From the NCBI GenBank assembly GCA_023014485.1, contig JAJOZX010008794.1:17501-81500 (forward strand): DNA of 64,000 nucleotides. Reading direction: 5' to 3'. Position 1 is the first letter of the stretch. Each line of letters begins with the position of its first letter. The position numbers were made by a program, and so were the translations under genes. This document shows positions 43,566 through 54,044 of the stretch, piece after piece. The notes under the pieces are model-generated. The model saw only the letters and a list, made by a program, of their open reading frames with translations. It was not told the origin of the DNA and searched no databases. This stretch comes from Bathynomus jamesi (taxonomy: Eukaryota > Arthropoda > Malacostraca > Isopoda > Cirolanidae).

Positions 43566-43708
43566 TTTTTCTGGTCCTATGTATGAGTTGTCCTAGGTAT
43601 GAGTTGTCCTAGGTATGAGTTGTCCTAGGTATGAGTTGTCCGGGTATGAGTTGTCTGGGTATGAGTTGTCCTGGTATGAGCTGTCCTGGTATGAACTGTC
43701 CTAGAACC

Positions 43709-45292
43709 GTGTTCACCAGGGAGGACACCCGCATCATCCCCGAGCCAGGTGTGAGGCACGAAGGTGCTGGCCTGGATAATGTTCGATGTACCGCGACAGT
43801 CGGTGCCGATAGAATAGACAAGCTGAGCGCGTTTAAGGCTCCTGGGCCAGACCAGTTTCTCCCCAGAGTGTTGCGGGAGGTGCGCGACCAGGTGGCTCCC
43901 CACCTGGCTACAGTCTTCAACAAATCGTTGGAGACGGGCCAGGTGCCTGGTGACTGGAGGGAAGCCAACGTGACCCCTATCTTTAAGAAAGGGGATCACG
44001 GAAGTCCAGGGAACTATCGTCCCATTAGTCTCACTTCAGTTGGAGGTAAGTTATTAGAAGGGATAATAACTGATAGGATCGTTGACCATTTGGATTCCTA
44101 CAAGCTGCTTGGGGACTCCCAACATGGGTTTAGACGGCATAGGTCGTGTCTCACCAACTTGCTCGAGTTTTTCCACGTCATGTTGGGTGAGTACGATAAG
44201 AGTAGGGCGATTGATATACTTTATCTCGACTTTCAGAAAGCCTTTGATAAGGTACCTCACCGCCGGCTAATGGCGAAAGTGTGCGCGCTGGGTATCGGTG
44301 GGGAAATAGGTGGTGGATTGAAAACTGGCTGAAGAATAGGCGGCAGAGGGTTGTAATTAAAGGTGCTAGTTCGGGTTGGGCCTCGGTCACTAGTGGGGTT
44401 CCTCAGGGTTCCGTTTTGGGGCCGCTGTTGTTTATCATTTACATAATGATATCGACGGTGGCATCGTCAGTCGGATCACCAAATTCGCTGATGACACCAA
44501 GCTTGGGGCCAATGTTGGGACACCCGAAGCGATCGAGGAACTGCGTGCGGACGTAGGTAGGATAGGAGAGTGGTCCGAAAAATGGCAAATGCCGTTTAAC
44601 TTGGGTAAATGCAAAGTGATGCACATTGGCTACGCCAATCCCAAGTCGGACTACTCGATGTTGGGTAGTAATATCGAGGTGACTGATTTAGAAAAGGACT
44701 TGGGTGTGCTAATTAGCAGCGACCTTAAGTTTACGAAACAGTGTGTAGAGGTGGAAAAGAAAGCCCAGAAACTATTGGGTTATATCAGGAGGCAATTTCA
44801 GTTTCGGAACAAGGAGATTGTGCTCTCACTGTACAATTCCCTTGTTCGGCCGCACCTGGAGTATGCTGTGCAGTTCTGGTTGCCCACCCTCAGGAAAGAT
44901 ATTGTGAGGCTGGAGCGAGTGCAGGCGAGGGCCACAAAGTTAATCCCTTCCGTTAGGCATATGGGCTACAATCGACGGTTACGCGCCCTGAACTTGTTTT
45001 CGCTTGAAACTCGGAGGCTGCGCGGTCAACTGATCGAGGTTTTCAAGCTCTTACGCGGGTTCAACGATGTCGATTTTACAAGTATGTTTAGTTAAATGAT
45101 AACCCAACTCGCAACAATGGTTGGAAGTTGGATTTGAAACGGTTTAGGACTAGTGTGTGTGGGAATTACTTTACGTATAAGATCTGTGACACATGGAACA
45201 GGTTACCTTCGGAAGTTGTGAACAGTTCCTCTGTGGATCAGTTCAAGAAAAGGGTAGACGAAATCTTGCACACTATTTGAGTGTGTAAAGAC
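43709..45292 (+). pseudogene. CR1-like reverse transcriptase and C-terminal region
   Basis: FKAPGPDQFLPRVLREVRDQ, NYRPISLTSVGGKLLEGIIT, DILYLDFQKAFDKVPHRRL (motif A), GVPQGSVLGPLLFIIY (motif B region), then a frameshift near 44440 before ITKFADDTKLGANVGTPEAI (readable in another frame near 44475), and from 44589 MPFNLGKCKVMHIGYANPKS, DLGVLISSDLKFTKQC, SLVRPHLEYAVQFWLP. A further frameshift lies near 44285. The C-terminus reads NYFTYKICDTWNRLPSEVVN. Inactive but well preserved. Confidence 0.88.
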
Positions 45293-45785
45293 ATTTAGGA
45301 TCTCAGTCTGCGGAAATTTCTTTTCCTATAAAATAGTTAATATCTGGAACAAACTTCCCTCAGAGGTTGTTTCCAGTCAAAGTGTAAATCTGTTTAAAAA
45401 TAAGCTAGACAAAGTACTGAACACACTCATAGTTTAAGATTAAAACCTCAGAAAACTCTGCAGGAGTTCGCTTGCTCGGTGTCTCTGTGAGCAAGCTAAA
45501 TATAGAGCTATTATATATTCTCCACTTTCCTGTAAAATTTCCTTGGCTACTTTTCCAGGGTCAAGGTATTTTCTTCAACCTTTTTCCGTACCTGCCTCTG
45601 GCAGGGAGGGAGCGGAGGGTGGGGAGAGAGCCTTCTACTTTTCTATCCAGTTTTCTACTACTGCTAGGATAGTTGAAAGAAAAATAAACTTTTACAAAAT
45701 TTTCCCTGGCACCCGTTGCCATTGGTACCTCCTCGGTATGGGCCGCAAGGCCTTTTGAGGTACTTCTTTTCCTTGTAACCTTGTA
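45293..45785 (+). mobile_element. Second CR1-like C-terminal fragment and 3' UTR
   Basis: At 45295-45435 the frame reads SVCGNFFSYKIVNIWNKLPS and EVVSSQSVNLFKNKLDKVLN before a stop, a duplicate of the C-terminus that just ended at 45282. It belongs to a different copy of the same LINE group placed directly downstream. The rest to 45785 is a non-coding 3' region with CTCCTCGGTATGGGCCGCAA. Confidence 0.72.
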
Positions 45786-45809
45786 ACTCTCTCTCTCTCT
45801 CTCTCTCTC

Positions 45810-45848
<39 letters not shown>
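45786..45848. repeat. (CT)n(TA)n microsatellite
   Basis: About 26 bases of CT followed by TA units, abutting the Tc1-like element on its right. Confidence 0.92.
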
Positions 45849-45855
<7 letters not shown>

Positions 45856-47398
45856 ACTGTCAACTGTGCAAAAGTCTTGAGCCACTTTAGAAATGTACAA
45901 TATTCCTGTCATAGTAACATATTTTGCTGAATGAAAATCATTATAATGATAATATTTTACTAAAGAAACACAACATGAACGAAACAAATTACATTACACT
46001 ACAATCTGCATATCACCTCTTTCAAAGAAAAACGCTGACTTGGCACTCTTGGATTACTATCCTGTAATTTCTGATAAATCTGCAGGAAAGTTTCTTCAAA
46101 CATTGCACAGGATTTCCCACAGTTATCAATTTGATTTTAACTGCCTCCCTATCATTTTTCAATCTACTGTAAATATTATCTCTCAATCTCATGATGTTAT
46201 AGTTTGAAGTTCTTTTCACTAAAGTGTTTTATTTTTTTCAGATGACAAATATCCATACAATACTTAAAATATCTGATAGTATGAGACCTAAAATTTACAC
46301 CAAGACGGTTATTCTCATTATTCTCAGACGAAAATATCGCGGAAAACTCATTTTAGATGTGGTATTCAAGCAACAATTCAGAGGCATAAGGATACAGGAG
46401 AAATGGGAGACCTAAGAAACTCAGCAAAAAGGATGAACGTTACTGGGAGGTTACTTTTTTAAGAAATAGATCTGGCAGAGACAACAGGAGTTCAAGTTGA
46501 TTCCTCTACTGTAAGAGGGTCCCTCATCAAAAGTGACCTTCATGGGCGAGTTGCTGTCAAAAACGCAATCCTTACTACGCAGGGGTAGTAAAAGTAAGAG
46601 ATTACAATTTTTACACGAACGCCAGAAATGGAACCCAGTCAGTGGGAAAAAAGTACTTTGGAGTGACAAATCAAAATTTGAAATACTTGGTACAAAAAGA
46701 AAACAGTATATGAGGACAAGACATGGTGAAGGGTATAAGGATAAATGTTTACAACCTACTATGAAGCATGGTGGAGGCTCTGTTCAAGTTTTGGGATGTT
46801 TGTCTGCGATTGGAATTGGTGATCTAGTCCGAATCGAAGGTATCATGAATGCTGACAAGTAGACAGATTGCAATCCATCATGGCATCCCATCAGGACGCA
46901 GATTCATTGGAGACAACTTAATTGTCCAGCACGACAACGACCCTAAGCACACTGCCAATGTCGTCAAACAGTATTTACAAAGAAGAGTAGACTCAGAAGC
47001 TTTACAAATATTGGAGTGTCCTCCTCAAAGTCCAGATTTGAATATCATAGAGGTTATGTGGGATTATTTAGGCCGGAAAAAGATAGAAAAACAACCAAAA
47101 TGAACAGACGAACTATAGGAAACATTGCGCAATGCCTGGGAAAACATTCCTGTAAATTTTCTTCAGAAATTACAGGATAGAATTCCAAGAAAGTATTCTG
47201 CTGATTTACATGAAAAAGGTGGGCACACTATATACTGAAATGCCATGCCTTATTGTAGTATATTGTCATTCATTTTTTTAATGTTATGTTTATTTACTAA
47301 AATATAATCGTTATAATGCTTTTCATTCACCAAAATGATCTATTGTGACAGGAAGAATGTCAATTTTTGAAGTGGCTCAAGACTTTTGCACAGAAGTG
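45849..47398 (+). mobile_element. Tc1-like element (DD38E spacing)
   Basis: Inverted ends share TGTGCAAAAGTCTTGAGCCA (about 45866 onward; complement ending near 47392) and continue into a less exact block to CCTGTCA. The right end is followed by TA (47399-47400); the left boundary is blurred by a short CA tract, so the start is approximate. One transposase on the plus strand. Confidence 0.82.
46255..47215 (+). pseudogene. Tc1-like transposase, 38 residues between the last Asp and Glu
   Basis: The N-terminal HTH is read in several frames (RPKKLSKKDERYWEVTF, TTGVQVDSSTVRGSLIK). The catalytic domain: VLWSDKSKFEILGTKRKQYM (first Asp), KHGGGSVQVLGCLSAIGIGD, IVQHDNDPKHTANV (second Asp) and SPDLNIIEVMWDYLGRK (Glu). 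I counted 38 residues between the second Asp and the Glu, not the 34 of classical Tc1; DD38E is the spacing reported for the Intruder group. Stops after IMNADK (46860) and in the linker make it inactive. Confidence 0.82.
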
Positions 47399-47400
47399 TA

Positions 47401-47511
<111 letters not shown>

Positions 47512-48923
47512 CGTCTGCCAAAAAAAGGGTTCACTCTAAAAACAGCCATGAAATCAACATTTATTAACCAATCATAATGAAACTCAAACAGAGCCAAACT
47601 ATGTAAACAATATATATGTACACCAATTTTCAGATTATTATATTTAAAATTAATGATTTAATGAGGATTGTTTATGTTCAAAAACTTTTGTTGGTGAACA
47701 TCGCTCCAGTTTTGAATTCTGGCTGTCCACAAAGGCGATAAAACTTTGGTAATAAAATTTTTATTCTCATTTTAGTTATAAAATACATCATAACATTTGT
47801 AAAATATAGGAAATGCCTCCATTAAAAAAAAAACATGGAAATAAAACAGGATTTTGAATTTTGAAACAGAATTTAAATCCTAAGTTTACAAAAGAAATCA
47901 AATTAACATTTTACTCTTTTAGAATTCCTATTAAAAAAATTGTTCAATGTGTTTCCCTTCTGTTTCAACTGACACCATGACACTAGCTGAGAAATGACCT
48001 GTCATTTTGACTGTTCCGAGGTGGCTCCACAGTGAATCTCTTTCAATCAGTGAAAAAAGCCTTTGAAAGTTTATCACATGTTACTCGCCGTAAGATTTGT
48101 TTTGATCTTTGAACTCGTTTCTGCTCATCAGTTTGAGTAATCTTTTGCCCCTGCACTCTTTTGAAAAGTTTTCGTTGAAGATCTTGTTTAATTATGCGTC
48201 TCACACTAATTTCTGATAACTGTAACTCTTGATATGCGAGCTGGTGTCATGTAGGGTTTCTGTCCCGGGTTCCCGGGATCCCGGGATCCCGGGAAACGGT
48301 GCCAAAATTTGGAGTTTTATTTCCCGGGACAAAAAATCGAATCCCGGGAAATCCCGGGATTGGTTATTTTTAATAATATTCATTTATTTCAGATATTATT
48401 ATTTCATATTTTTATTTACAATTTTACATTCAGTTTAAAATCGTCGAGTAAAACTTTTTACAATGCGCAGTGACTCCAATGAGTCGACGACTCGAGTCAC
48501 TCGACGCAACCAGTCACTGACTCACTGCAGTGGTGCTGTGTCTTGTGGGTTGTGGCTTCATCACAAAACTGAGAACCAGGCTCAGTGATCAAAGCATTAA
48601 TTGCCTCACCTTCTTGAAGGGATATTTTAGAAAATCTGATTAAATACCAGTCAATTTAGGCCTGTTCAAAAATCAACTTTTTCTTATTTTCATAGGTTTC
48701 TGTACATTTTCCCATGCTTTTTGACCTGAAAAAGCCGAAAATCACAACTATTTTGACCTAGGATGTTGGGAAGCATTGCCGCATGGGACTTTAAATTTTC
48801 TGCCTTGAAATCGGCCAAAGCGCCAATTCCGGGGTCCCTTGAATTATGTTTTGCACTTAACTTTTGATCTAAACAAGATAGAGCAACAAATTAGGTATCA
48901 AATGAAAGAGCTAAAATTAATAA

Positions 48924-48962
48924 ATAATAATAATAATAATAATATAATAATAATAATAAATA

Positions 48963-48998
<36 letters not shown>
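48924..48998. repeat. (AAT)n microsatellite
   Basis: An AATAAT array with two interruptions just inside the left inverted repeat of element A. Confidence 0.92.
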
Positions 48999-49072
48999 TA
49001 TCTATCATTTTTCAGGAAACAACAGAAACTCAATCAGAATCTAGAAAACCATCTACAAGTTACAACTTCACA

Positions 49073-50117
49073 ATGGCATTAAGCAAGGAGCTGAGGGAGC
49101 TCCGTGGGCGCACAGTTGATATCTCAGAACCTCCACGTACTGTCCACAAGCAGGTGTCAACTGGGCCATCTACCAGATCTCTCACTGAAACTTTCCTGGT
49201 TGGATACCCTTCAGCTTTATCAGTGGTTCCCAGCTTCCCACCAACAGACAGGCATTCCAGTATTTCCTTAATCTTCAGAATTTACCGGAAAATGCAGGGA
49301 GGCCCATGGTTCAAGACCTTGCATATGAAACAGTTGAATCTATCATCCCATTCTGGCAGATGGCTAGGATCAAGACAATGACCAAGTACAACGCAATGAA
49401 GCTCTTCATGAAACTACATGAGAAACATCGTGCTCTGGTGAAAAGCAAAGGAAGAGCAAGTAACCCTGGAGGAAAAAGAGGAGCATTTGTGCTGGAATTA
49501 GACAGCCTGTTCGATATAGGAGCTCCAGATGCAATCCAGGAAATACAGAACAACAGACTGTTATCCAGAGAGAAGAAAGATGAGGATATCAGATTCTACG
49601 AAGACCAAAAGACTGAGAGGAAAGGTCATATGTCTGGTCATGACAAGATTTTTGAGACAAGATCCCTGCAGCAAGCAGCGAGGAATGAAAGACTGCAGCA
49701 TAGACAAGAACAAGGTAAAACTAATTACTTTGAACGTTACAAAAAGTTTTAAGTTTTACTCCATTGCGATATTTAGCATGTACTTAACAATTACTGTTTT
49801 AACATGTTGTACTATTTTACAGCTGCAGCAGAACAAGAGGCAGTTGTTCATGTGGATGACATTACCTGGGGTGACTCAACTGACAACTGACAACTGGATG
49901 TTCTCACCATCAAGACACTGTGACTAGTGTGACTTTGACGTTTCCAAGGAAGGTCATGGAATGTGATGTCATCTGCAATACAGCTGATCGTCTTGGTTTA
50001 TCAGACAATCAAGTTACTGCCATGGTTTCTGCCACCTTGAAAGCTGGAGGGGCTGATCTGGATAACTTCGTCATCTCAACCTCAACAACACGTCGCAACA
50101 GAATGCTGTCCAGGTAA
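49073..50117 (+). pseudogene. Element A transposase, 5' exons
   Basis: The frame from 49073 (MALSKELRELRGRTVDISEP) shifts near 49250 into the frame reading QNLPENAGRPMVQDLAYETV, SIIPFWQMARIKTMTKYNAM and VLELDSLFDIGAPDA. An intron with GT at 49715 and a TTTTACAG acceptor at 49822 joins RLQHRQEQ to AAAEQEAVVHVDDITWGD. After a further shift, CNTADRLGLSDNQVTAMVSA (49965 onward) matches the DRTGISDRRA block of copy C. A single in-frame TAA at 50115 separates this from the main exon. Confidence 0.75.
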
Positions 50118-50135
50118 AATATCAGCCAGAGTCAC

Positions 50136-51524
50136 ATGTCCAAGTTTTGTGAAAAACCCCCACAGTACGCTGCCTTACACTGGGATGGAAAGTTGCTCAA
50201 AGATGTCTTGGGCAGTGAACCTGGAAGTACCTCAGAGACTTTAGCTGTGCTAGTGTCTGGTCCACCTTCATACACTGAAGGAAAGTTATTGGGAGTACCT
50301 GTCATCGACAATTCTTCTGGCACAGCTCAGGCTGAGGCTTCAATGGATTTACTGGAGACATGGGAACTTACGGATAATGTTACTGCCCTTGTTTTTGACA
50401 CTACATCCAGTAACAGTGGAGTTCACAGAGGAGCTGCCAAACTGCTAGAGAAAATGCTGAACAAAAAGGTGTTTTATCTGGCCTGTCGACATCACATCCT
50501 GGAAATCCTAGTAGGAGCAGTTTGGGAGAAGCTGTTTGGGAAGGTGAAGGGGCCAGATAATCCCTGGTTTGAGCATCTGAAGGATGTTTGGACGGACTTG
50601 TCCAAGGAAAACCCAAAGATGCTGGCTATCAACAGCAAATGGCTGAAGGAAAAGAAGAAGAACAGTGAAGAAATACTCCAAGACATTCTAACAGCAGAAA
50701 GGCTTCCAAGAGCCGACTACAGGGAAATGGCTGAACTGACAGTCATTGTTCTTGGAGGAACGCCTCCTCGAGGTATTCACTGGAGTCGACCAGGCGCCAT
50801 TCATCAGGCCAGATGGATGGCCAGAAACCTGTACTCCATGAAAATGCTGATGTTTGCAGATCAACTTGAGTACGACGAAGACACTGTATCAAAGCTGGAA
50901 AGACTCAACACCTTCCTTGCGCTGTTCTACACTCCTGTATGGATGATGTCAATGTCTGCTGCAGATGCTCCCGTGAATGATCTAAGTCTAATCCAGGACA
51001 TGTTGAAGTACAAGAAAACTGACCCAGAGCTTGCTGATGCAGTACTTAATAAGATGGAAAACCACAAATGGTACCTGACGCAGGAAGTCGTGCCATTTGC
51101 CCTGTTCAGCAGTAGATTCAGTGACACATTGAAGCACGACATTGCTGCCCAGTTACATGCCACTGAGAAGCCAGACAGCTTCAGAACAGGAAAGCCTCTA
51201 TTCCAGAGAGTCACAGCTAAGACCACCCTGGTTGATCTCATTGGCCCAGAATCACATTTCCTGCTGGACACACTGAACATTGGATCCGAGTGGCTTCTGG
51301 AACCTGTCACGTCTTGGCCACAGAATGAGGACTACAGAAAAGCGTTGGACTATGTTAAGAATCTGAAAGCGGTGAATGACATTGCTGAACGTGGTGTCAA
51401 GATGATGAGCGACTTTGCAAATGTCATAACAACAGATGCCAAGCAAAGGGACTATCTCCTTCAAGCTGTGGAGTTCAACAGACGCCGCTTTGACAGCTTC
51501 AAGAAACAAACTCTCAACAACTGA
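50136..51524 (+). CDS. Element A transposase, catalytic region (462 codons, open)
   Basis: Long open frame with all signature blocks intact: AALHWDGKLLKDV (first Asp), ALVFDTTSSNSGVHRGA (second Asp), YLACRHHILEILVGAVW (Cys/His block), GAIHQARWMARNLYSMKMLM, and AVNDIAERGVKMMSDF (Glu), ending near RRRFDSFKKQTLNN. The order Asp, Asp, C-H-H, Glu with an insertion before the Glu is the layout of hAT-type RNase H-fold transposases, but the C-terminal hAT dimerisation signature is absent and the TSD is TA rather than 8 bp. Likely catalyses excision and insertion of this family. Upstream lesions mean the start at 50136 is only the first Met after a stop. Confidence 0.8.
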   Translation: MSKFCEKPPQYAALHWDGKLLKDVLGSEPGSTSETLAVLVSGPPSYTEGKLLGVPVIDNSSGTAQAEASMDLLETWELTDNVTALVFDTTSSNSGVHRGAAKLLEKMLNKKVFYLACRHHILEILVGAVWEKLFGKVKGPDNPWFEHLKDVWTDLSKENPKMLAINSKWLKEKKKNSEEILQDILTAERLPRADYREMAELTVIVLGGTPPRGIHWSRPGAIHQARWMARNLYSMKMLMFADQLEYDEDTVSKLERLNTFLALFYTPVWMMSMSAADAPVNDLSLIQDMLKYKKTDPELADAVLNKMENHKWYLTQEVVPFALFSSRFSDTLKHDIAAQLHATEKPDSFRTGKPLFQRVTAKTTLVDLIGPESHFLLDTLNIGSEWLLEPVTSWPQNEDYRKALDYVKNLKAVNDIAERGVKMMSDFANVITTDAKQRDYLLQAVEFNRRRFDSFKKQTLNN

Positions 51525-52554
51525 CTGTGTAAATGTCTTTATGAAATTAATCATCATGTAATGCTTTCACTTCTTGATCGATTAGACTTGTGACAAAATG
51601 TTAATCTCAAATTTGTGTCATGAATAAGGCGCCTTGTCTGCCTTGAGTGTGAGAAAACGAATTTTGTGATATTTCTGAAATCTTTGTATGTACCAATGTG
51701 CCATTTCCTGTTCCAAGACTATCATAATTGTATAAGTTAGAAAGAGGATTAAAAACACTTTAATTTGGTGCCTATTTTGTTGCTCTATCTTGTTTAGATA
51801 AAAAGTTATAGTGCAAAACATGATTCAAGGGACCCCGGAACTGGTGCTTTTGGCCGATTTCAAGGCAGAAAACTTAAAGCTCCATGCGGCAATGCTTCCC
51901 AACAACCTAGGTCAAAATGGTTGTGATTTTCGGCCTTTCCAGGTCAAAAAGCATGGGAAAAAGTACAGAAACCTATGAAAATAAGAAAAAGTTGATTTTT
52001 GAACAGGGCTAAGTCCAGTCATATTATTCAATATGTCGTATATTATTGTTATTCTTTTATTTTTGATTTACTTTGAAAGTTTGAATTATTTTATTGTATT
52101 TTCTACCTAATTGTAGGGTAAAGGAATTTTATTTTCTTTATTAAAGTGGAGTATAATGGATATTGTTATTATAGTATTGATATCAAATAGAAAGATATTT
52201 GAAATTTGTTTTATTTACGAAGTAAATACGTCAGATAATAAATAAGAAGTCGTATAAATCTTGTCATTATAATATTAAATAAATGTTAAAAAATTTCCCA
52301 GGAAATCCCGGGATCCCGGGATTGAGTTCAATGTGTCCCGCTATTCCGGGACAGAAGGAAACACCCGAAACCAGAAACCCTAGTGTCATGTCGGTTCCTG
52401 GCTGGTTTTCCTGACTTAATATACGTTGTTCGACGTCGTAAATATTGTCTTGTATGCGAACAGTTTTTGGTCACCCACTTCCCTCTCTTCTTTTGATATC
52501 CCCAGTCTCGTCAATTTTCTTTAGAAGCTTTCCCAAACGACCAAGAGCAGCAGT

Positions 52555-52670
52555 TAACAGCAGTTACAAAAATAACCCCTGTCATGCTCCAAAATGTGTT
52601 CCGCAATGCTGCTGACAGATTCAAACGCTGTAGAGATACTGGTGGTGCTCATGTAGAATCATATGCCTAA
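52555..52670 (+). pseudogene. Isolated mariner-like transposase C-terminal scrap
   Basis: The plus-strand frame reads TKITPVMLQNVFRNAADRFK and RCRDTGGAHVESYA then stop, the usual C-terminal pattern of Tc1/mariner enzymes (NV...RxxxCxxxxGxHxE). It lies between the minus-strand mariner remnant and the DD41D element and belongs to neither. Confidence 0.65.
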
Positions 52671-52704
52671 TTAAGTATTCATTAAATGTATGCCTTCTAT
52701 TATA

Positions 52705-53916
52705 CAGGGTGTCCCATAAGTCCGGCATTATAGGAGAAATTCATATTTTTCTACTTCTACAAACCATAATTCATATTTTTCTCTTTCTACAGGCCATAAT
52801 GTCTGTGAGCAAGGAAGAACGAATCCAGATAATTCTACTCATAGGAAATTGGAGTCAAAGAGGGGCCGCTGCTGAATTTAACAGACTGCATCCAGACCGC
52901 GAGCCAATAACACAGAGTTGTGTTAGCAGACTTGTTGCAAAGTTTAAGGAAACAGGATCCATAGAAGATAAACCACGCAGTAGACCTTCAAGGAGGTCCA
53001 CTGACGATGATACAGCGACTGCTATCCTGGCTCATTTTAACAGAAGTCCCAATAAGTCTCTTCGGCGATTGTCCGCCGAGACAGGAGTGTCGAAAAGTAG
53101 CATCCATCGCATTCTTCAGGCTCACAAATGGCATCCATATAAACTTCAGATCCTACAGAAATTAAGCGAAGATGATCCCGACCGGCGGATGGAATTTTGT
53201 GAATGGGCTACGGACAATATGCTCGGGATGCCAATTTCCCGTCCACCATTCTGTTCAGTGACGAGGCTGTTTTTTATGGAAATGGTGAGGTAAATCGACA
53301 AAACACCCGCTACTGGTCTCAAACCAACCTTCACTGGTATACCTCTTCAAAGGAACAAGGTGCATCTCGGGTGATGGTATGGTGTGGCATTTAGAAGGAT
53401 CGCATCATAGGCCCCCTCTTTTTCGATGAACATGTCACTGGAGGCACCTACCTACGTATGCTCAAGGAAGAAGCATTTCCCAGTGTCTTGAACGAAGGAG
53501 GAAATTTCCCAACATGGTTCCAGCAAGACGGTGCTCCTGCACATTACAGCACCCAAGTAAGAGAATACCTGTACCAACAATTCCCTGGTCATTGGATAGG
53601 ACGTCGAGGGCCTGTGGAATGGCCAGCTAGAAGCCCGGATCTCACGCCACTAGATTTTTATCTCTGGGGCCACTTGAAAGCGCTGGTATACGCAGAGAAA
53701 ATTAGGAGTGTTGAACATTTGCGGCAGCGCATTATTGGGGCATGTAACACCATTCCTCCTGACATCATTCACCGTGTGCTTGCTGACTGGGTATCACGTC
53801 TGAATTTGTGTATTGAAAACAATGGTGGACATATTGAGCACGTTCTGTAAATAAAAGCTTTAGTTTTGCCCTTTTTTATTATTTTTCCTATGATGCCAGA
53901 CTTATGGGACACCCTG
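52705..53916 (+). mobile_element. DD41D mariner (Visitor/rosa-like), near complete
   Basis: Ends CAGGGTGTCCCATAAGTCCG and, reverse-complemented, CAGGGTGTCCCATAAGTCTG, flanked by TA (52703-52704, 53917-53918). 1212 bp. One transposase with two lesions, so a fairly young copy. A short TCATATTTTTCT direct repeat is present in the 5' leader. Confidence 0.92.
52799..53850 (+). pseudogene. DD41D transposase, one frameshift and one stop
   Basis: ATG at 52799: MSVSKEERIQIILLIGNWSQ. The HTH part includes RPSRRSTDDDTATAI and RRLSAETGVSKSSIHRILQA. A frameshift near 53222 leads to STILFSDEAVFYGNGEVNRQ (first Asp); a TAG at 53392 follows VMVWCGI; then TWFQQDGAPAHYSTQ (second Asp) and SPDLTPLDFYLWGHLKAL (third Asp). 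I counted 41 residues between the last two. The C-terminus CIENNGGHIEHVL is intact. 52709 is open upstream, but 52799 matches the family start. Confidence 0.9.
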
Positions 53917-53984
53917 TATTGTTATTGAATTTTACCCTTTTGCTACGTTTTCACTGAAATAGATAGGGACTTTAAAATACCCTG

Positions 53985-53992
53985 TATATATA

Positions 53993-54041
<49 letters not shown>
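53985..54041. repeat. (TA)n microsatellite
   Basis: About 55 bases of TA with one early interruption. Confidence 0.92.

Positions 54042-54044
<3 letters not shown>

Larger units (their letters stand above)
42318..43708. mobile_element. Minisatellite-ended inverted-repeat element with 9-bp TSD
   Basis: Direct repeats GTGTTCACC at 42309-42317 and 43709-43717 flank it, exactly where the LINE frame (VFT) breaks and resumes. Its left arm is a run of 14-15-bp units (GGACAACTCATACC with CC or TA joints, 42330-42428); its right arm is a longer run of the complement (GGTATGAGTTGTCC, about 43577-43705). Inside are a foldback hairpin and an inverted pair of repeat X. No transposase gene. A 9-bp TSD with long inverted ends is reported for Mutator-like elements, but foldback elements are also possible. 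Confidence 0.82.
41980..45292 (+). mobile_element. CR1-like LINE, 5'-truncated, split by a 1.39-kb insertion
   Basis: The left part (41984-42317) encodes KWFNRDIASAIRNRKVAYRR, GNPKEFFSYVNSRKP and NEYFEGVFTR; the right part resumes at 43709 with VFTREDTRIIPEPG. Their joint is interrupted by an element with a 9-bp TSD. The RT and C-terminal regions end in a stop near 45282. The motifs (PISLTS, FADDTKLG, MHIGxxNP, VRPHLEYAVQFW) are typical of CR1/L2-group elements. Confidence 0.88.
48659..52009 (+). mobile_element. Element A: HWD/CRHH-family transposon with ~240-bp inverted repeats, TA target
   Basis: The left arm (48659-48905) begins GGCCTGTTCAAAAATCAACT and the right arm (51767-52009), reverse-complemented, GCCCTGTTCAAAAATCAACT; the two match for about 240 bp with scattered differences (TTCCGGGGTCCCTTGAAT in both). 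TA lies on each side (48657-48658, 52010-52011). It contains one spliced gene with a 462-codon open main exon. The ends do not resemble the GGGTGGTCC ends of B and C. Confidence 0.85.
48252..52382. mobile_element. hAT-type element with CCCGGGATCC-rich ends and perfect 8-bp TSD
   Basis: Left end TAGGGTTTCTGTCCCGGGTT, right end (reverse-complemented) TAGGGTTTCTGGTTTCGGGT. GTGTCATG occurs at 48244-48251 and 52383-52390. Both ends hold runs of TCCCGGGATCCCGGGA. Without the inner element (48659-52009) it is about 780 bp and non-coding, i.e. a MITE-like hAT derivative. Confidence 0.9.
47512..52550 (-). mobile_element. Mariner remnant (maT-like), split by a hAT at 48252-52382
   Basis: The left end CCGTCTGCCAAAAAAAGGGT looks like a mariner terminus. 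Minus-strand coding is split: right of the hAT (52391-52550) reads RREGSGRPKTVRIQDNIYD and QRILSQENQPGT; left of it (48243-47940) ELQLSEISVRRIIKQDLQRK, KRVQGQKITQTDEQKRVQRS and RRVTCDKLSKAF. Joined across the hAT's TSD this is one HTH region, related to the 10.6-10.9 kb mariner. The catalytic part and the second end are not recognisable. Confidence 0.72.

Noticed and set aside
43609..43999. Minus-strand frames with TTHTRTTHT repeats
   Set aside because: Antisense of the LINE RT plus translation of the minisatellite; not a protein repeat.
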